Positions 53,866 through 63,175 of a stretch of DNA of 64,000 nucleotides are shown here, in pieces (within the stretch, counting starts at the first letter, position 1; each line of letters begins with the position of its first letter). The notes below the pieces were generated by a model, which saw only the letters and a program-made list of their open reading frames with translations, was not told where the DNA came from and ran no database searches. The position numbers and the translations under genes were made by a program. Source of the DNA: an uncultured Tateyamaria sp. (GTDB lineage Bacteria; Pseudomonadota; Alphaproteobacteria; Rhodobacterales; Rhodobacteraceae); NCBI GenBank assembly GCA_947501275.1, contig CANMVD010000001.1:558001-622000 (forward strand), in the 5' to 3' direction.

Positions 53866-55440
53866 ATGCGCGATTTCCATCTTCCGGGACGTTCGCCCGT
53901 CCTGTCGACCAATGGCATGTGCGCCACGTCGCACCCCTTGGCCGCGCAGGTGGCGGTTGAGACCCTGAAGGCGGGCGGCAATGCCATGGATGCCGCGATC
54001 GCTGGCGCTGTTTTATTAGGCATTTGCGAGCCACAAATGACAGGCATAGGCGGTGACTGCTTTGTCTTGTGGTCCAAACCAAATGCGCCGATTCGTGCCC
54101 TCAACGGATCTGGCAGAGCCCCTACCACCCAGGCCGGCGCAGATTTGCGCGCGGCCGGCCACAGTGTCGTCCCACCCTACAGCGCCCACGCCGTCACTGT
54201 ACCTGCCGCGATGGACGCGTTTTGCCGCCTGTCCGAAAGTGAAGGCAAGTTAGGCCTCGATCGCATCCTTGCCCCCGCCATTCACTACGCTGAAGCCGGA
54301 GTTCCCGTGGCTCCGCGCGTAGCCTTTGACTGGGGCAACGACGCGGAAAAACTGCAAGGCCCAGCGCGCACGCATTATCTTGTCAACGGCGCGGTGCCCA
54401 AGGTTGGCGCGCTTTTTGCTGTTCCCAAACAAGCCGAAGTTTTGCGCCGCGTGGCCAAAGACGGGCGCGATGCATTTTACACAGGCGAAATCGCAGAAGA
54501 CATGATCGCCAGCCTGCGCGCGCATGGCGGCCAACATACGGCAGATGATTTCGCCAATACAAAAGCCACTGAAACAACGCCGATCCGCAGCACCTACAAA
54601 GGTGTGGATCTGGTCGAGCATCCACCAAACACCCATGGTGCGACTGCGAATTTGATGCTCAATATCCTTGCCCATTTCGACATAGCAGGCATGGATCCGT
54701 GGAGCGCGGAGCGCGCCCATATCGAGGCCGAAGCTGCCAAACTTGCTTATGATGCGCGCAATCGCTTCCTCGCTGATGAGGATTTCTCCACCCGGCTCGA
54801 TCACATGATGGCACCCGAAACGGCGGCGGCATTGGCTTCTTTGATCAACCCGAAACAGGCGATGGCCGATCCGGCAGCCCTGAGCGAACAAGTCCATAAG
54901 GACACGATCTATATCACCGTGGTAGACCGCGACGGGATGGCCGTTTCGCTGATTTATTCAATCTTCCACGGCTTTGGGTCCGGCATTGCGTCTGAAAAGT
55001 TTGGCATTCTGTTCCAGAACCGAGGTGCGGGTTTCACCTTGGAAGACGGGCACCCGAACGAGTTGAATGGCGGCAAACGCCCAATGCATACGATCATTCC
55101 GGGGATGCTGGCCAAGGACGGTAAACCGATCATGCCGTTTGGCGTGATGGGTGGCGCCTATCAACCCAACGGACACGCGCGATTTGTGACGAATCTCGAG
55201 GACTTTGGCCTCGAACCACAAACGGCAATTGATGCCCCGCGCGCATTTTCCGACGCAGGCAATATGAAAGTTGAGCGTGGATACTCCGATGCGGTGCGCG
55301 CAACGCTGGCGGATATGGGCCACAAGGTTAGCATTCCCGATACGGCCATTGGCGGCGCGCAAGCGATCCTGATCCGGGACGATGGTGTTCTGGAAGGCGC
55401 CAGTGACCCCCGAAAAGACGGCTGCGCATTGGGCTACTGA
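53866..55440 (+). CDS. ggt: Gamma-glutamyltransferase family protein
   Basis: A 524-residue Ntn-hydrolase. N-terminal NGMCATSHPLAAQVAVETL and GGNAMDAAIAGAVLLG are typical. The autocatalytic threonine should be in KDTIYITVVDRDGMAVSLIYS, where the usual TTH is replaced by TIYIT, and the oxyanion region is GFGSGI. No signal peptide is visible, so it may be cytoplasmic, unlike E. coli Ggt. It hydrolyses gamma-glutamyl amides such as glutathione or related compounds. The atypical cleavage-site sequence places it in a divergent branch. Confidence 0.83.
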   Translation: MRDFHLPGRSPVLSTNGMCATSHPLAAQVAVETLKAGGNAMDAAIAGAVLLGICEPQMTGIGGDCFVLWSKPNAPIRALNGSGRAPTTQAGADLRAAGHSVVPPYSAHAVTVPAAMDAFCRLSESEGKLGLDRILAPAIHYAEAGVPVAPRVAFDWGNDAEKLQGPARTHYLVNGAVPKVGALFAVPKQAEVLRRVAKDGRDAFYTGEIAEDMIASLRAHGGQHTADDFANTKATETTPIRSTYKGVDLVEHPPNTHGATANLMLNILAHFDIAGMDPWSAERAHIEAEAAKLAYDARNRFLADEDFSTRLDHMMAPETAAALASLINPKQAMADPAALSEQVHKDTIYITVVDRDGMAVSLIYSIFHGFGSGIASEKFGILFQNRGAGFTLEDGHPNELNGGKRPMHTIIPGMLAKDGKPIMPFGVMGGAYQPNGHARFVTNLEDFGLEPQTAIDAPRAFSDAGNMKVERGYSDAVRATLADMGHKVSIPDTAIGGAQAILIRDDGVLEGASDPRKDGCALGY

Positions 55441-55509
55441 CAGAAGGAGGGCAGAGAACAACTCCGCCTTCGCGATACTATGTCAGGCGAACTTATCGTC
55501 CACCAACAC

Positions 55510-55836
55510 TCAGTTCAGTTGGAAATGCAGCGGATAAGATCCGTCCTCGAAAGGCCCGAACAGATCCGGGATATCGGGATGGTCCACAGGCTCGCCAGAG
55601 TAATCAGCAACAAGGTTTTGCTCGGAAACATAGGCCACATAGTAGCTTTGGTCGTTTTCCGCGAGCAGGTGGTAGAATGGCTGCGCTTTGCGTGGGCGAC
55701 TGTCTTCGGGAATGGCTTCGTACCACTCATCCGTGTTTGAAAACTCTGGGTCCACGTCAAATACTACGCCCCGAAAGGGGTGTTTTTTATGCCGGACCAC
55801 TTGGCCCAGATGGTATTTTGCGCGTGTTCTCAGCAT
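55510..55836 (-). CDS. hspQ: Heat shock protein HspQ
   Basis: A 108-residue HspQ/YccV-like protein. Family signs are AKYHLGQVVRHKKHPFRGVVFDVDPEF, with the DEWYEAIP and QPFYHLLAEN segments and EQNLV. HspQ is a heat-induced adaptor of Lon protease in enterobacteria. ATG 55836 gives the family start (MLRTRAKYHLGQ); the frame beyond it to 56082 overlaps the divergent transporter and is not coding. Confidence 0.88.
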   Translation of the reverse strand: MLRTRAKYHLGQVVRHKKHPFRGVVFDVDPEFSNTDEWYEAIPEDSRPRKAQPFYHLLAENDQSYYVAYVSEQNLVADYSGEPVDHPDIPDLFGPFEDGSYPLHFQLN

Positions 55837-55921
55837 AGCGTTGCGCCCCCTACCGTCCGTGACTACACGGTGCAAGGGCAATTTGTCCAACAATTGAGCA
55901 CATTTTCGCTGGAAACAGTCT

Positions 55922-56803
55922 GTGAACTTAGCATTAACAGTCCTCGAGATCGTGGCCCCTGTCTTCCTTTTGGCAGGGCTTGGATTTGCATGGGTTAAGG
56001 TCGGGCTGGAATACAGAATCCAATTTGTCACGCAGCTGGCGATGACCCTCAGCGTGCCGTGTCTGATTTTTGTTTCACTCATGCAGACCCGAATAGATCC
56101 TGCCGCCCTGACCGATCTGTCACTGGCGACAATTGCCGCCTATGCGGGTGTCACCGCAGTGTTTTTGGCGTTGGTTCACGTCCTGGGTCTCAGTACACGC
56201 ACCTTCACAGCCCCGCTGATTTTCGGCAATACGGGCAATCTGGGTCTGCCTTTGGCGCTTTTTGCCTTTGGCGAAGTTGGTCTCAGCTATGCCGTGATTG
56301 TCTTTGCCATTATGGCGATCTGGTCTTTTACCTTCGGGATCTGGCTGGTTGCGGGGGCCGGCGCCTTTGGCAAAGTGCTGCGCGAACCCCTCGTGTGGGG
56401 CACGGCCTTTGGCGCTTTGTTCCTGTGGCGCGGGTGGGAAACGCCGACCTTCCTGACCAATACGCTGGATTTGATTGGCCAGATGGCCATTCCGCTCATG
56501 CTGATCACGCTTGGTGTCGCTGTGGCCCGTCTGTCGCCCAAGGGTCTGCTGCAGGCGTTCGCACTGTCCGGAGTTAAGCTGGTGCTGTGCACAGCGATCG
56601 CTTGGGGCGTCGGCCTGATGTTCGATCTGGATTCGACGGCCTTTGGCGTCCTTGTTCTGCAGGTTGCAACCCCTGTGGCCGTTACCTCATACTTGCTGGC
56701 CGAAAAATACGGGGCCGACGCCGAAGCCGTCGCGGCACTGGTTGTGGCCTCAACCCTGATGGCCGTGGCAGCCCTGCCTTTGCTGCTGGCTGCGTTGCTT
56801 TAA
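55922..56803 (+). CDS. AEC-family (auxin efflux carrier-like) transporter
   Basis: A 293-residue membrane protein with about ten helices in two halves. TAPLIFGNTGNLGLPLALFAFG is the hallmark of the N-terminal half, and the C-terminal IPLMLITLGVAVARL is also conserved. Bacterial members export organic acids such as malonate or malate. It starts with GTG at 55922, with GGAAAC six bases upstream, and is divergent from hspQ with an 85-base gap. Confidence 0.85.
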   Translation: MNLALTVLEIVAPVFLLAGLGFAWVKVGLEYRIQFVTQLAMTLSVPCLIFVSLMQTRIDPAALTDLSLATIAAYAGVTAVFLALVHVLGLSTRTFTAPLIFGNTGNLGLPLALFAFGEVGLSYAVIVFAIMAIWSFTFGIWLVAGAGAFGKVLREPLVWGTAFGALFLWRGWETPTFLTNTLDLIGQMAIPLMLITLGVAVARLSPKGLLQAFALSGVKLVLCTAIAWGVGLMFDLDSTAFGVLVLQVATPVAVTSYLLAEKYGADAEAVAALVVASTLMAVAALPLLLAALL

Positions 56804-56875
56804 CAAAACGTGATTTCCAGACGCTCATTTTTGCGCTAAGCTGCGCCAAAATAAAAAACAACGCGAGTGAGGCAG

Positions 56876-57460
56876 ATGAGCAAACTCTTTCGCGCATTGG
56901 CATTGGTACTGTTGGCGGCCAGTTGTGGCGGCGGGTCAGGCACGTCCCCCCGCAACCTCGACAACGCCTGTTCCATTGTCAAAGAGCGCCCCGAATACTT
57001 CAAGGCTTTCAAGGCCGCGGAACGCCGTTGGGGTGTGCCTGTGCACGTCCAGATGGCGACCATCTATCAGGAAAGTAAATTCAAATCCGATGCCCGGACA
57101 CCGTTCCGCTACGCGGCAGGGGTCATTCCCGTTGGCCGTCAGTCCAGTGCCTTTGGATATTCTCAGGCGCTTGATGGCACTTGGGATGAATACGTGCAGG
57201 ACACAGGCAAACGCTCGGCCCGGCGCGATCGCATCCGCGATGCGACCGACTTCATGGGCTGGTACATGGCCGAAACACAGTCCCGCCTTGGCGTGCCTGT
57301 CAGCGATGCACGCAACCAGTACCTCGCTTATCACGAGGGGCGCACCGGGTTTGCGCGGGGCAGCTACAACTCCAAATCGTGGCTGGTCCGAGTCGCAGGA
57401 GAAGTCGACACGCGTTCGGTCATGTATGCGCAACAATTGCGCAGCTGTCGCGTGCGCTGA
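56876..57460 (+). CDS. Lipoprotein with lytic-transglycosylase (SLT) fold
   Basis: A 194-residue lipoprotein. The signal peptide ends in the lipobox LLAASC with Cys17. The domain has the SLT features: catalytic Glu66 in ATIYQESKF, SSAFGYSQALDGTWDEY, and a C-terminal YLAYHEGRTGFARGSY. It should cleave peptidoglycan glycan strands at the outer membrane, or act in turnover of the envelope. ATG 56876 is preferred to 56867 because GAGGCAG is immediately upstream. Terminator at 57474. Confidence 0.82.
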   Translation: MSKLFRALALVLLAASCGGGSGTSPRNLDNACSIVKERPEYFKAFKAAERRWGVPVHVQMATIYQESKFKSDARTPFRYAAGVIPVGRQSSAFGYSQALDGTWDEYVQDTGKRSARRDRIRDATDFMGWYMAETQSRLGVPVSDARNQYLAYHEGRTGFARGSYNSKSWLVRVAGEVDTRSVMYAQQLRSCRVR

Positions 57461-57473
57461 GCGGTCACAACAC

Positions 57474-57501
57474 AAGGGCGGTCTCTCTGATGCCGCCTTT
57501 T
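57474..57501 (+). terminator. Terminator after the SLT lipoprotein gene
   Basis: GGGCGG at 57476-57481 pairs with CCGCC(T) at 57493-57498 across an 11-base loop and is followed by TTTT. It lies 15 bases after the stop. Confidence 0.6.
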
Positions 57502-57637
57502 GCCCACGGTGGTGGCGTGAACCGGGTTTTTACGCCCTCTGTGCCACAGTGCGGCGCAGAGCGGTGGGTACGTCTTGACGGCGCGCGCTGCATCCCCTTA
57601 CGACACCCCAACGCAACACGACCAAGGCAGGCAACTC

Positions 57638-58972
57638 ATGAAAATCGCGATGATCGGAACGGGCTATGTGGGCCTTGTGTCAGGCGTGTGTTTCTCGGAT
57701 TTCGGGCACGAGGTCGTGTGTGTCGACAAGGACCCTGCCAAGATCGACAAGCTGAACGCTGGCGAGGTACCGATCTACGAGCCTGGTCTGGATGCCTTGA
57801 TGGCCAAGAATGTCGAGGCTGGGCGATTGTCATTCACCCTCGATCTGGCCAGCGCGATCGAAGGGGCCGAAGCCGTTTTTATCGCCGTTGGCACACCGAC
57901 ACGTCGCGGCGACGGCCATGCCGATCTGCGGTATGTCATGGCTGCTGCCGAAGAAATCGCGTCACTCGCCAGGGAATATATGGTGATCGTCACCAAATCG
58001 ACCGTTCCGGTTGGCACCAACCGGCAGGTCAAACAGGTCATCCGCAAGGCAAATCCTGGTCTCGACTTTGATGTTGCCTCGAACCCGGAGTTTCTGCGCG
58101 AAGGGGCGGCAATCGACGACTTCATGAAGCCGGACCGCGTTGTTGTCGGCGTCCAGACAGACCGCGCCGCGGACGTCATGGCCGAAATCTACCGCCCGCT
58201 GTTCCTGCGCGACTTCCCCATCGTCACCACCGATCTGGAAAGCGCGGAGATGATCAAATACGCCGCCAACGCGTTTCTGGCGACCAAGATCACCTTCATC
58301 AATGAAATCGCCGCTTTGTGCGAACGCACGGGCGCAGATATCAAGCAGGTGTCAAAGGGCATGGGTCTCGATGGCCGCATTGGCAACAAGTTCCTCCATG
58401 CCGGCCCCGGCTATGGCGGGTCGTGTTTCCCCAAGGATACCAAGGCCTTGGCACGTATTGGCCAAGATCACGCGATCCCGATGCAGATCACTGAAACCGT
58501 CATCAAGGTGAACGAAGAAACCAAGCGCCGCATGATCGACAAGATCTTTGATCTTGCCGACAACTCACTTGCCGGCAAGACGGTGGCAGTGCTGGGCGTG
58601 ACCTTCAAACCGAACACGGACGACATGCGCGATGCGCCTAGCCTTACCATTGTACCTGCCCTGATCGGGGCTGGCGCAAAGGTGCGCGTGACAGACCCCC
58701 AAGGCAAACGCGAAGGCGAAGCGTTGTTGCCCGGTGCCCATTGGGTCGACGACGCCTACAAGGCGGTACAAAATGCCGACCTTGTGGTGATCCTGACCGA
58801 ATGGAACGAATTCCGCGCCCTCGATCTGAAAAAGCTGGCCCGCCGGATGGCCACGCCCCATATGGCGGATTTGCGTAACATCTACTCGGTCAAGGATGCC
58901 AAACGGGCCGGTTTCCTGGCCTATGACAGCATCGGACGCACGGCCTTCAGGGACAACAGCGACGCGGACTAA
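57638..58972 (+). CDS. ugd: UDP-glucose 6-dehydrogenase
   Basis: A 444-residue enzyme that makes UDP-glucuronate from UDP-glucose with two NAD+. The NAD motif GTGYVGLVSG is N-terminal, the catalytic cysteine is in GYGGSCFPKDT, and NPEFLREGAA and GVTFKPNTDDMRDAPSL are conserved. ATG 57638 fits the family start; the frame upstream to 57575 does not. UDP-glucuronate would feed exopolysaccharide or glycolipid synthesis, but no glycosyltransferase genes are in the window. Confidence 0.95.
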   Translation: MKIAMIGTGYVGLVSGVCFSDFGHEVVCVDKDPAKIDKLNAGEVPIYEPGLDALMAKNVEAGRLSFTLDLASAIEGAEAVFIAVGTPTRRGDGHADLRYVMAAAEEIASLAREYMVIVTKSTVPVGTNRQVKQVIRKANPGLDFDVASNPEFLREGAAIDDFMKPDRVVVGVQTDRAADVMAEIYRPLFLRDFPIVTTDLESAEMIKYAANAFLATKITFINEIAALCERTGADIKQVSKGMGLDGRIGNKFLHAGPGYGGSCFPKDTKALARIGQDHAIPMQITETVIKVNEETKRRMIDKIFDLADNSLAGKTVAVLGVTFKPNTDDMRDAPSLTIVPALIGAGAKVRVTDPQGKREGEALLPGAHWVDDAYKAVQNADLVVILTEWNEFRALDLKKLARRMATPHMADLRNIYSVKDAKRAGFLAYDSIGRTAFRDNSDAD

Positions 58973-59037
58973 GCGGCGCTTGATTGCACGACCATGCAAT
59001 GGCAGTCTGACAGCACCCCGTGCAAGGAGGCGCAGCG

Positions 59038-59913
59038 ATGACTCCCGATATGTCTCAACACCCGACGGTCACGCCGTTCTTTGATGAACGCTCGAACACC
59101 ATATCATATGTCGTGCAGGAACCGGCCGGCAAAGGCTGCGCCGTGATCGACGCGGTGATGGACATCGACTATGCCGCCGGAGCGCTGAACTTTGACGGGG
59201 CGGACGCCATGATCGCCCATATCCGCGCCAACGATCTGCGCCTTGACTGGATCATCGAAACGCACGTGCATGCCGATCACCTGTCTGGGGCGCCCTATAT
59301 TCAGGACGCTCTGGGCGGCAAGATCGGGATCGGCGCCAAGATCACCGAGGTGCAGGACACATTCGGCAAGGTCTTCAACGAAGGTACGGAATTCCAGCGT
59401 GACGGATCTCAGTTTGATGCCCTGTTTGAGGACGGTGACACCTACCTGGTTGGCGCAATGACCTGCTACGCGCTGCACACCCCCGGCCACACACCCGCCT
59501 GCATGGTCCATGTGATTGGCGATGCCGCCTTTGTGGGCGATACGCTGTTCATGCCCGATGGCGGCTCGGCCCGCGCGGATTTCCCCGGTGGGGATGCAGG
59601 TCAGCTCTATGACAGCATCATGCGGGTTCTGGCGCTGCCGGACGCGATGCGTCTGTTCATCTGCCACGACTATGGGCCCGGGGGACGGGCCATTGCATGG
59701 GAAACTACAGTGGCTGAAGAGCGCGAAAAGAACATCCATGTGGGCGGCGGCAAAACCCGCGAGGATTTCATCGCATTCCGCACAGAGCGCGACGCACAAC
59801 TCAAGATGCCCTCGCTGATCATCCCGGCGTTGCAGGTCAACATGCGCGCAGGCGAAATCCCACGCGATGATGCGGGCGATATGGCCCTGAAGGTTCCTCT
59901 GGGCAAACTCTAA
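59038..59913 (+). CDS. MBL-fold hydrolase of the ETHE1/Blh (persulfide dioxygenase) type
   Basis: A 291-residue cytoplasmic MBL protein. The metal motif is THVHADHLSGA, followed by HTPGHTPAC, FVGDTLFMPDGGSARADFPGG and FICHDYGPGG. The combination is that of the ETHE1/Blh group, mononuclear iron persulfide dioxygenases that oxidise glutathione persulfide. AAGGAGG stands ten bases before ATG 59038. Usual partners (BigR regulator, rhodanese, sulfite exporter) are not adjacent here. Confidence 0.82.
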   Translation: MTPDMSQHPTVTPFFDERSNTISYVVQEPAGKGCAVIDAVMDIDYAAGALNFDGADAMIAHIRANDLRLDWIIETHVHADHLSGAPYIQDALGGKIGIGAKITEVQDTFGKVFNEGTEFQRDGSQFDALFEDGDTYLVGAMTCYALHTPGHTPACMVHVIGDAAFVGDTLFMPDGGSARADFPGGDAGQLYDSIMRVLALPDAMRLFICHDYGPGGRAIAWETTVAEEREKNIHVGGGKTREDFIAFRTERDAQLKMPSLIIPALQVNMRAGEIPRDDAGDMALKVPLGKL

Positions 59914-60057
59914 CCGCTTAGCAGTGCGCAAAACCATGCTCACGAACAGCACCGCCTCAGCCTACCCCTTATCTGTTCCCGAAAAATCCTCCCCGAAGGA
60001 CCGGTTTCCACGCGCCGCTCCCTTGCCAATTGAGGTGTACCGTTCAACACTCACCCC

Positions 60058-61329
60058 ATGAGCCTCGCCAGACGCATCTACGCCAAACGCGACGACCTGA
60101 TCGCATTGACCCAAAGCCTGATCCGAATCCCGACCCTGAACCCGCCGGGGCGGAACTACCACGATGTCTGTGCCCTGCTCGACACCCGGCTCAAATCTCA
60201 CGGATTTTCGACCGAAATGATCCGGGCTCACGGCACCCCCGGTGACAGCGACATTTTCCCCCGCTGGAACCTCGTGGCCCGGCGCGAAGGCGCGACCAAA
60301 GGCGACTGTGTCCATTTCAACAGCCACCACGACGTCGTCGAAGTTGGACAAGGCTGGACACGCGACCCCTTTGGGGCAGAGATCGACGGTGATAAGGTTT
60401 ACGGTCGGGGGGCCTGTGATATGAAGGGCGGCCTTGCCGCCTCCATCATCGCCGCTGAAGCGTTTATCGAAGAGCACCCCGATTTCGCTGGTGCAGTCGA
60501 GATCAGCGCCACAGCGGATGAGGAATCAGGCGGTTATGGTGGCGTCGCCTATCTGGCCGAACAGGGTTTTTTTGACCCCGCACGCGTGCAGCACGTGATC
60601 ATCCCCGAACCGCTCAACAAGGACCGGATTTGCCTTGGCCATCGCGGTGGCTGGTGGGCCGAAATAGAAACCAAGGGCGAAATCGCGCACGGCTCCATGC
60701 CGTTCCTCGGGGATTGCGCCGTGCGCCATATGGGGGCCGTTCTGGACCAGTTCGAAACACAGCTTTATCCCGCCATGGCGGCCCGTCACACCCAGATGCC
60801 CGTAGTGCCAGACGGTGCGCGCCAGTCCACCATGAACATCAATTCGATCCACGGTGGCCAACCTGAACAATCAGATGACTACACGGGTCTGCCTGCCCAC
60901 TGCGTGCCCGACAGTTGCCGCATCGTGATCGATCGCCGCTTTCTGGTCGAAGAAAACCTCGAAGAGGTGCGCGGCGAAGTGGTCGCCCTGCTCGAGGATC
61001 TGAAGGCCAACCGCGACAAGTTCGAATACGAGATGCGCGAGTTGAACGTGGTTTTGCCGTCAATGACGGACAAATCCGCGCCCGTCGTCGAAACCGTACA
61101 TGCGGCGATTGAAAGCGTGCTGGGCGTGGCGCCTACGTACGTCGCCTCGCCGGGATCGTACGACCAGAAACACATCGACCGCATCGGCAAGCTGCGCAAT
61201 TGCATCGCATATGGTCCGGGCGAATTGGAATTGGCCCACAAGCCTGACGAGTGGGTAGGAATCACAGACATGCTCGACAGCGCCAAGGTGATGGGCCACG
61301 CGCTTGGCACGCTTTTGTTGCCGAAATAG
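60058..61329 (+). CDS. M20-family deacylase/peptidase (ArgE/DapE type)
   Basis: A 423-residue zinc amidohydrolase. Metal ligands are visible as His in NSHHDVVE, bridging Asp in GRGACDMKGG, Glu pair in TADEESGGYG and the C-terminal His in ELAHKPDEWVG. A dimerisation lid domain lies between about 190 and 310. It resembles acetylornithine deacetylase/succinyl-diaminopimelate desuccinylase homologues that act on unidentified N-acyl amino acids. Free-standing between the MBL hydrolase (144-base gap) and convergent panC. Confidence 0.83.
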   Translation: MSLARRIYAKRDDLIALTQSLIRIPTLNPPGRNYHDVCALLDTRLKSHGFSTEMIRAHGTPGDSDIFPRWNLVARREGATKGDCVHFNSHHDVVEVGQGWTRDPFGAEIDGDKVYGRGACDMKGGLAASIIAAEAFIEEHPDFAGAVEISATADEESGGYGGVAYLAEQGFFDPARVQHVIIPEPLNKDRICLGHRGGWWAEIETKGEIAHGSMPFLGDCAVRHMGAVLDQFETQLYPAMAARHTQMPVVPDGARQSTMNINSIHGGQPEQSDDYTGLPAHCVPDSCRIVIDRRFLVEENLEEVRGEVVALLEDLKANRDKFEYEMRELNVVLPSMTDKSAPVVETVHAAIESVLGVAPTYVASPGSYDQKHIDRIGKLRNCIAYGPGELELAHKPDEWVGITDMLDSAKVMGHALGTLLLPK

Positions 61330-61343
61330 GCTGTCTGAAGGTC

Positions 61344-62198
61344 TTATCGCGCGACAGGCACGTCAATATTGTCGATCAAGCGCACCCCGGCCATCCAAAC
61401 GGCCGCAAACAAACGCGCAGGCTCCTCGGCCCGTTCAATCAAAGCCAGCGAGTCATTGGTACGCATCTCCAGGTAGTCAACATCGCCAAAACCCGAAGCC
61501 TTCAGTCGCGCCTTGGCCTCTGTCATCAGATCGCCGATTGACGCGCCACTAGTCAACGCCGATGCCATATCCTCCATCACGTCGCTCAGCACGGCAGCCC
61601 GGCCCCGCGCCTGATCCGACAGCAACAAATTGCGTGAAGACATGGCCAGCCCGTCGATCTCCCGGATCGTCGGACACCCCACAACCTCAACCCCCAGATC
61701 CAGATCCCGAGCCAACCGCCGCACGACCTGCAACTGCTGGAAGTCCTTTTCCCCAAAGAACGCCAGATCGGCAGAGGTTTGGGTAAACAGCTTGGTCACG
61801 ACCGTTGCCACACCATCAAAATGCCCGGGCCGATGCGCGCCGCACAACACCTCCGTCAGCCCGCTCACACTCACATTTGTTGCAAAGCCATCTGGGTAGA
61901 TCTGCGCCCCATCGGGCACATAGATCGCGTCAACGCCAAACCGCTCCAGCTTGGCTGCGTCCTCATGTTCGGTGCGCGGATAATTTTCCAGATCTTCGGG
62001 CGTGTTAAACTGCTTGGGGTTCACAAAGATCGTAACGATCACGCGGTCCGCCTGTTCCTTAGCCCGCGCCACAAGGCTCAAATGCCCGTCATGTAATGCC
62101 CCCATCGTTGGGACTACGCCAATTATCTCTGCTGCGCGCTGCCAACCGCGTGTCATGGCTCTCAGCTCTGACAGGGTCCGAACGATAGGCGCCGTCAT
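61344..62198 (-). CDS. panC: Pantothenate synthetase
   Basis: PanC, 284 residues, joins pantoate and beta-alanine with ATP. Conserved features: [27 protein letters not shown]-like [20 protein letters not shown], and MSSRNLLL with the KMSKS-like loop. Its start overlaps panB by four bases. Only 14 bases separate it from the convergent M20 gene. Confidence 0.95.
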   Translation of the reverse strand: MTAPIVRTLSELRAMTRGWQRAAEIIGVVPTMGALHDGHLSLVARAKEQADRVIVTIFVNPKQFNTPEDLENYPRTEHEDAAKLERFGVDAIYVPDGAQIYPDGFATNVSVSGLTEVLCGAHRPGHFDGVATVVTKLFTQTSADLAFFGEKDFQQLQVVRRLARDLDLGVEVVGCPTIREIDGLAMSSRNLLLSDQARGRAAVLSDVMEDMASALTSGASIGDLMTEAKARLKASGFGDVDYLEMRTNDSLALIERAEEPARLFAAVWMAGVRLIDNIDVPVAR

Positions 62199-63028
62199 GG
62201 CCTGGCCACCGGCGCCGTGTCGCCAAACACGTGCTCAGGACCGGGAAACCGGCGTGCGCGCACGTCCTCGGCATAGGCGGCAATCGCCGCTTCCCCATCG
62301 GCACCCAGCGCCGCGTAACGTTTTACAAACTTGGCCTTGAAGGCTGTAAACAGGCCCAACATATCGTCCACGACAAGGATTTGCCCGTCACACCCGGACG
62401 AAGCTCCGATCCCGATGGTCGGGATGTCGATGGCCCCCGTGATCTCATCCGCCAGCGCCTCCGGCACCTTTTCCAACACAACCGAAAACGCACCGGCATC
62501 AGCCACAGCTTGGGCATCAGCAATCAAGGCCGTGCCCGCCGCGCCGCGGCCTTGTACTTTGTAACCCCCCAGCGTGTTGATCGACTGAGGTGTCAGGCCA
62601 ATATGCGCCATCACGGGAATGCCACGTGCCACAAGGAACGCGATAGTGTCCGCCATGGCCACTCCGCCCTCCAGTTTGACAGCCCCCGCGCCCGTTTCCG
62701 ACATCAGGCGGGCCGCATTGCGAAAGGCATGTGCCGGACCCTCCTCGTATGATCCAAACGGCATGTCGATCACCATCATCGCAGTGCTTAATCCCCGCGC
62801 CACAGCCTGCCCATGCAGCACCATCATCTCCATCGTGACACCAAGGGTCGAGGGCAACCCATGCAGCACCATCCCGACAGAATCGCCCACAAGGACAAAG
62901 TCGCAGTGGGCGTCCATCATTTGCGCCATAGGCGTGGTGTAGGCTGTCAGGCTGACAATAGGCGTATCGCCCTTCATCGCCCGGATATCATCGGGCATGG
63001 GGGCGGATTTGCGGGCGGTGGCGCTCAT
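62195..63028 (-). CDS. panB: 3-methyl-2-oxobutanoate hydroxymethyltransferase
   Basis: PanB, 277 residues, first step to pantothenate, using 5,10-methylene-THF. Signatures are [40 protein letters not shown] and [15 protein letters not shown]. The ATG at 63028 is chosen; the open frame to 63280 lacks similarity. Forms an operon with panC (ATGA overlap). It is a second folate one-carbon consumer in the window besides purH. Confidence 0.95.
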   Translation of the reverse strand: MSATARKSAPMPDDIRAMKGDTPIVSLTAYTTPMAQMMDAHCDFVLVGDSVGMVLHGLPSTLGVTMEMMVLHGQAVARGLSTAMMVIDMPFGSYEEGPAHAFRNAARLMSETGAGAVKLEGGVAMADTIAFLVARGIPVMAHIGLTPQSINTLGGYKVQGRGAAGTALIADAQAVADAGAFSVVLEKVPEALADEITGAIDIPTIGIGASSGCDGQILVVDDMLGLFTAFKAKFVKRYAALGADGEAAIAAYAEDVRARRFPGPEHVFGDTAPVARP

Positions 63029-63175
63029 GTGGTGGCCTTTCGCGTCTGATCTTTGCGCCGCGCCATAGCAGTCAAACGGCGCGCGTTCCACTACCCAAAC
63101 CAAACCCAAGGGTTGCACGACGCTACGTTTGCGACAAAGCTGTCGGGAAATCCGCACCGATGGAGAGACCGAGCC

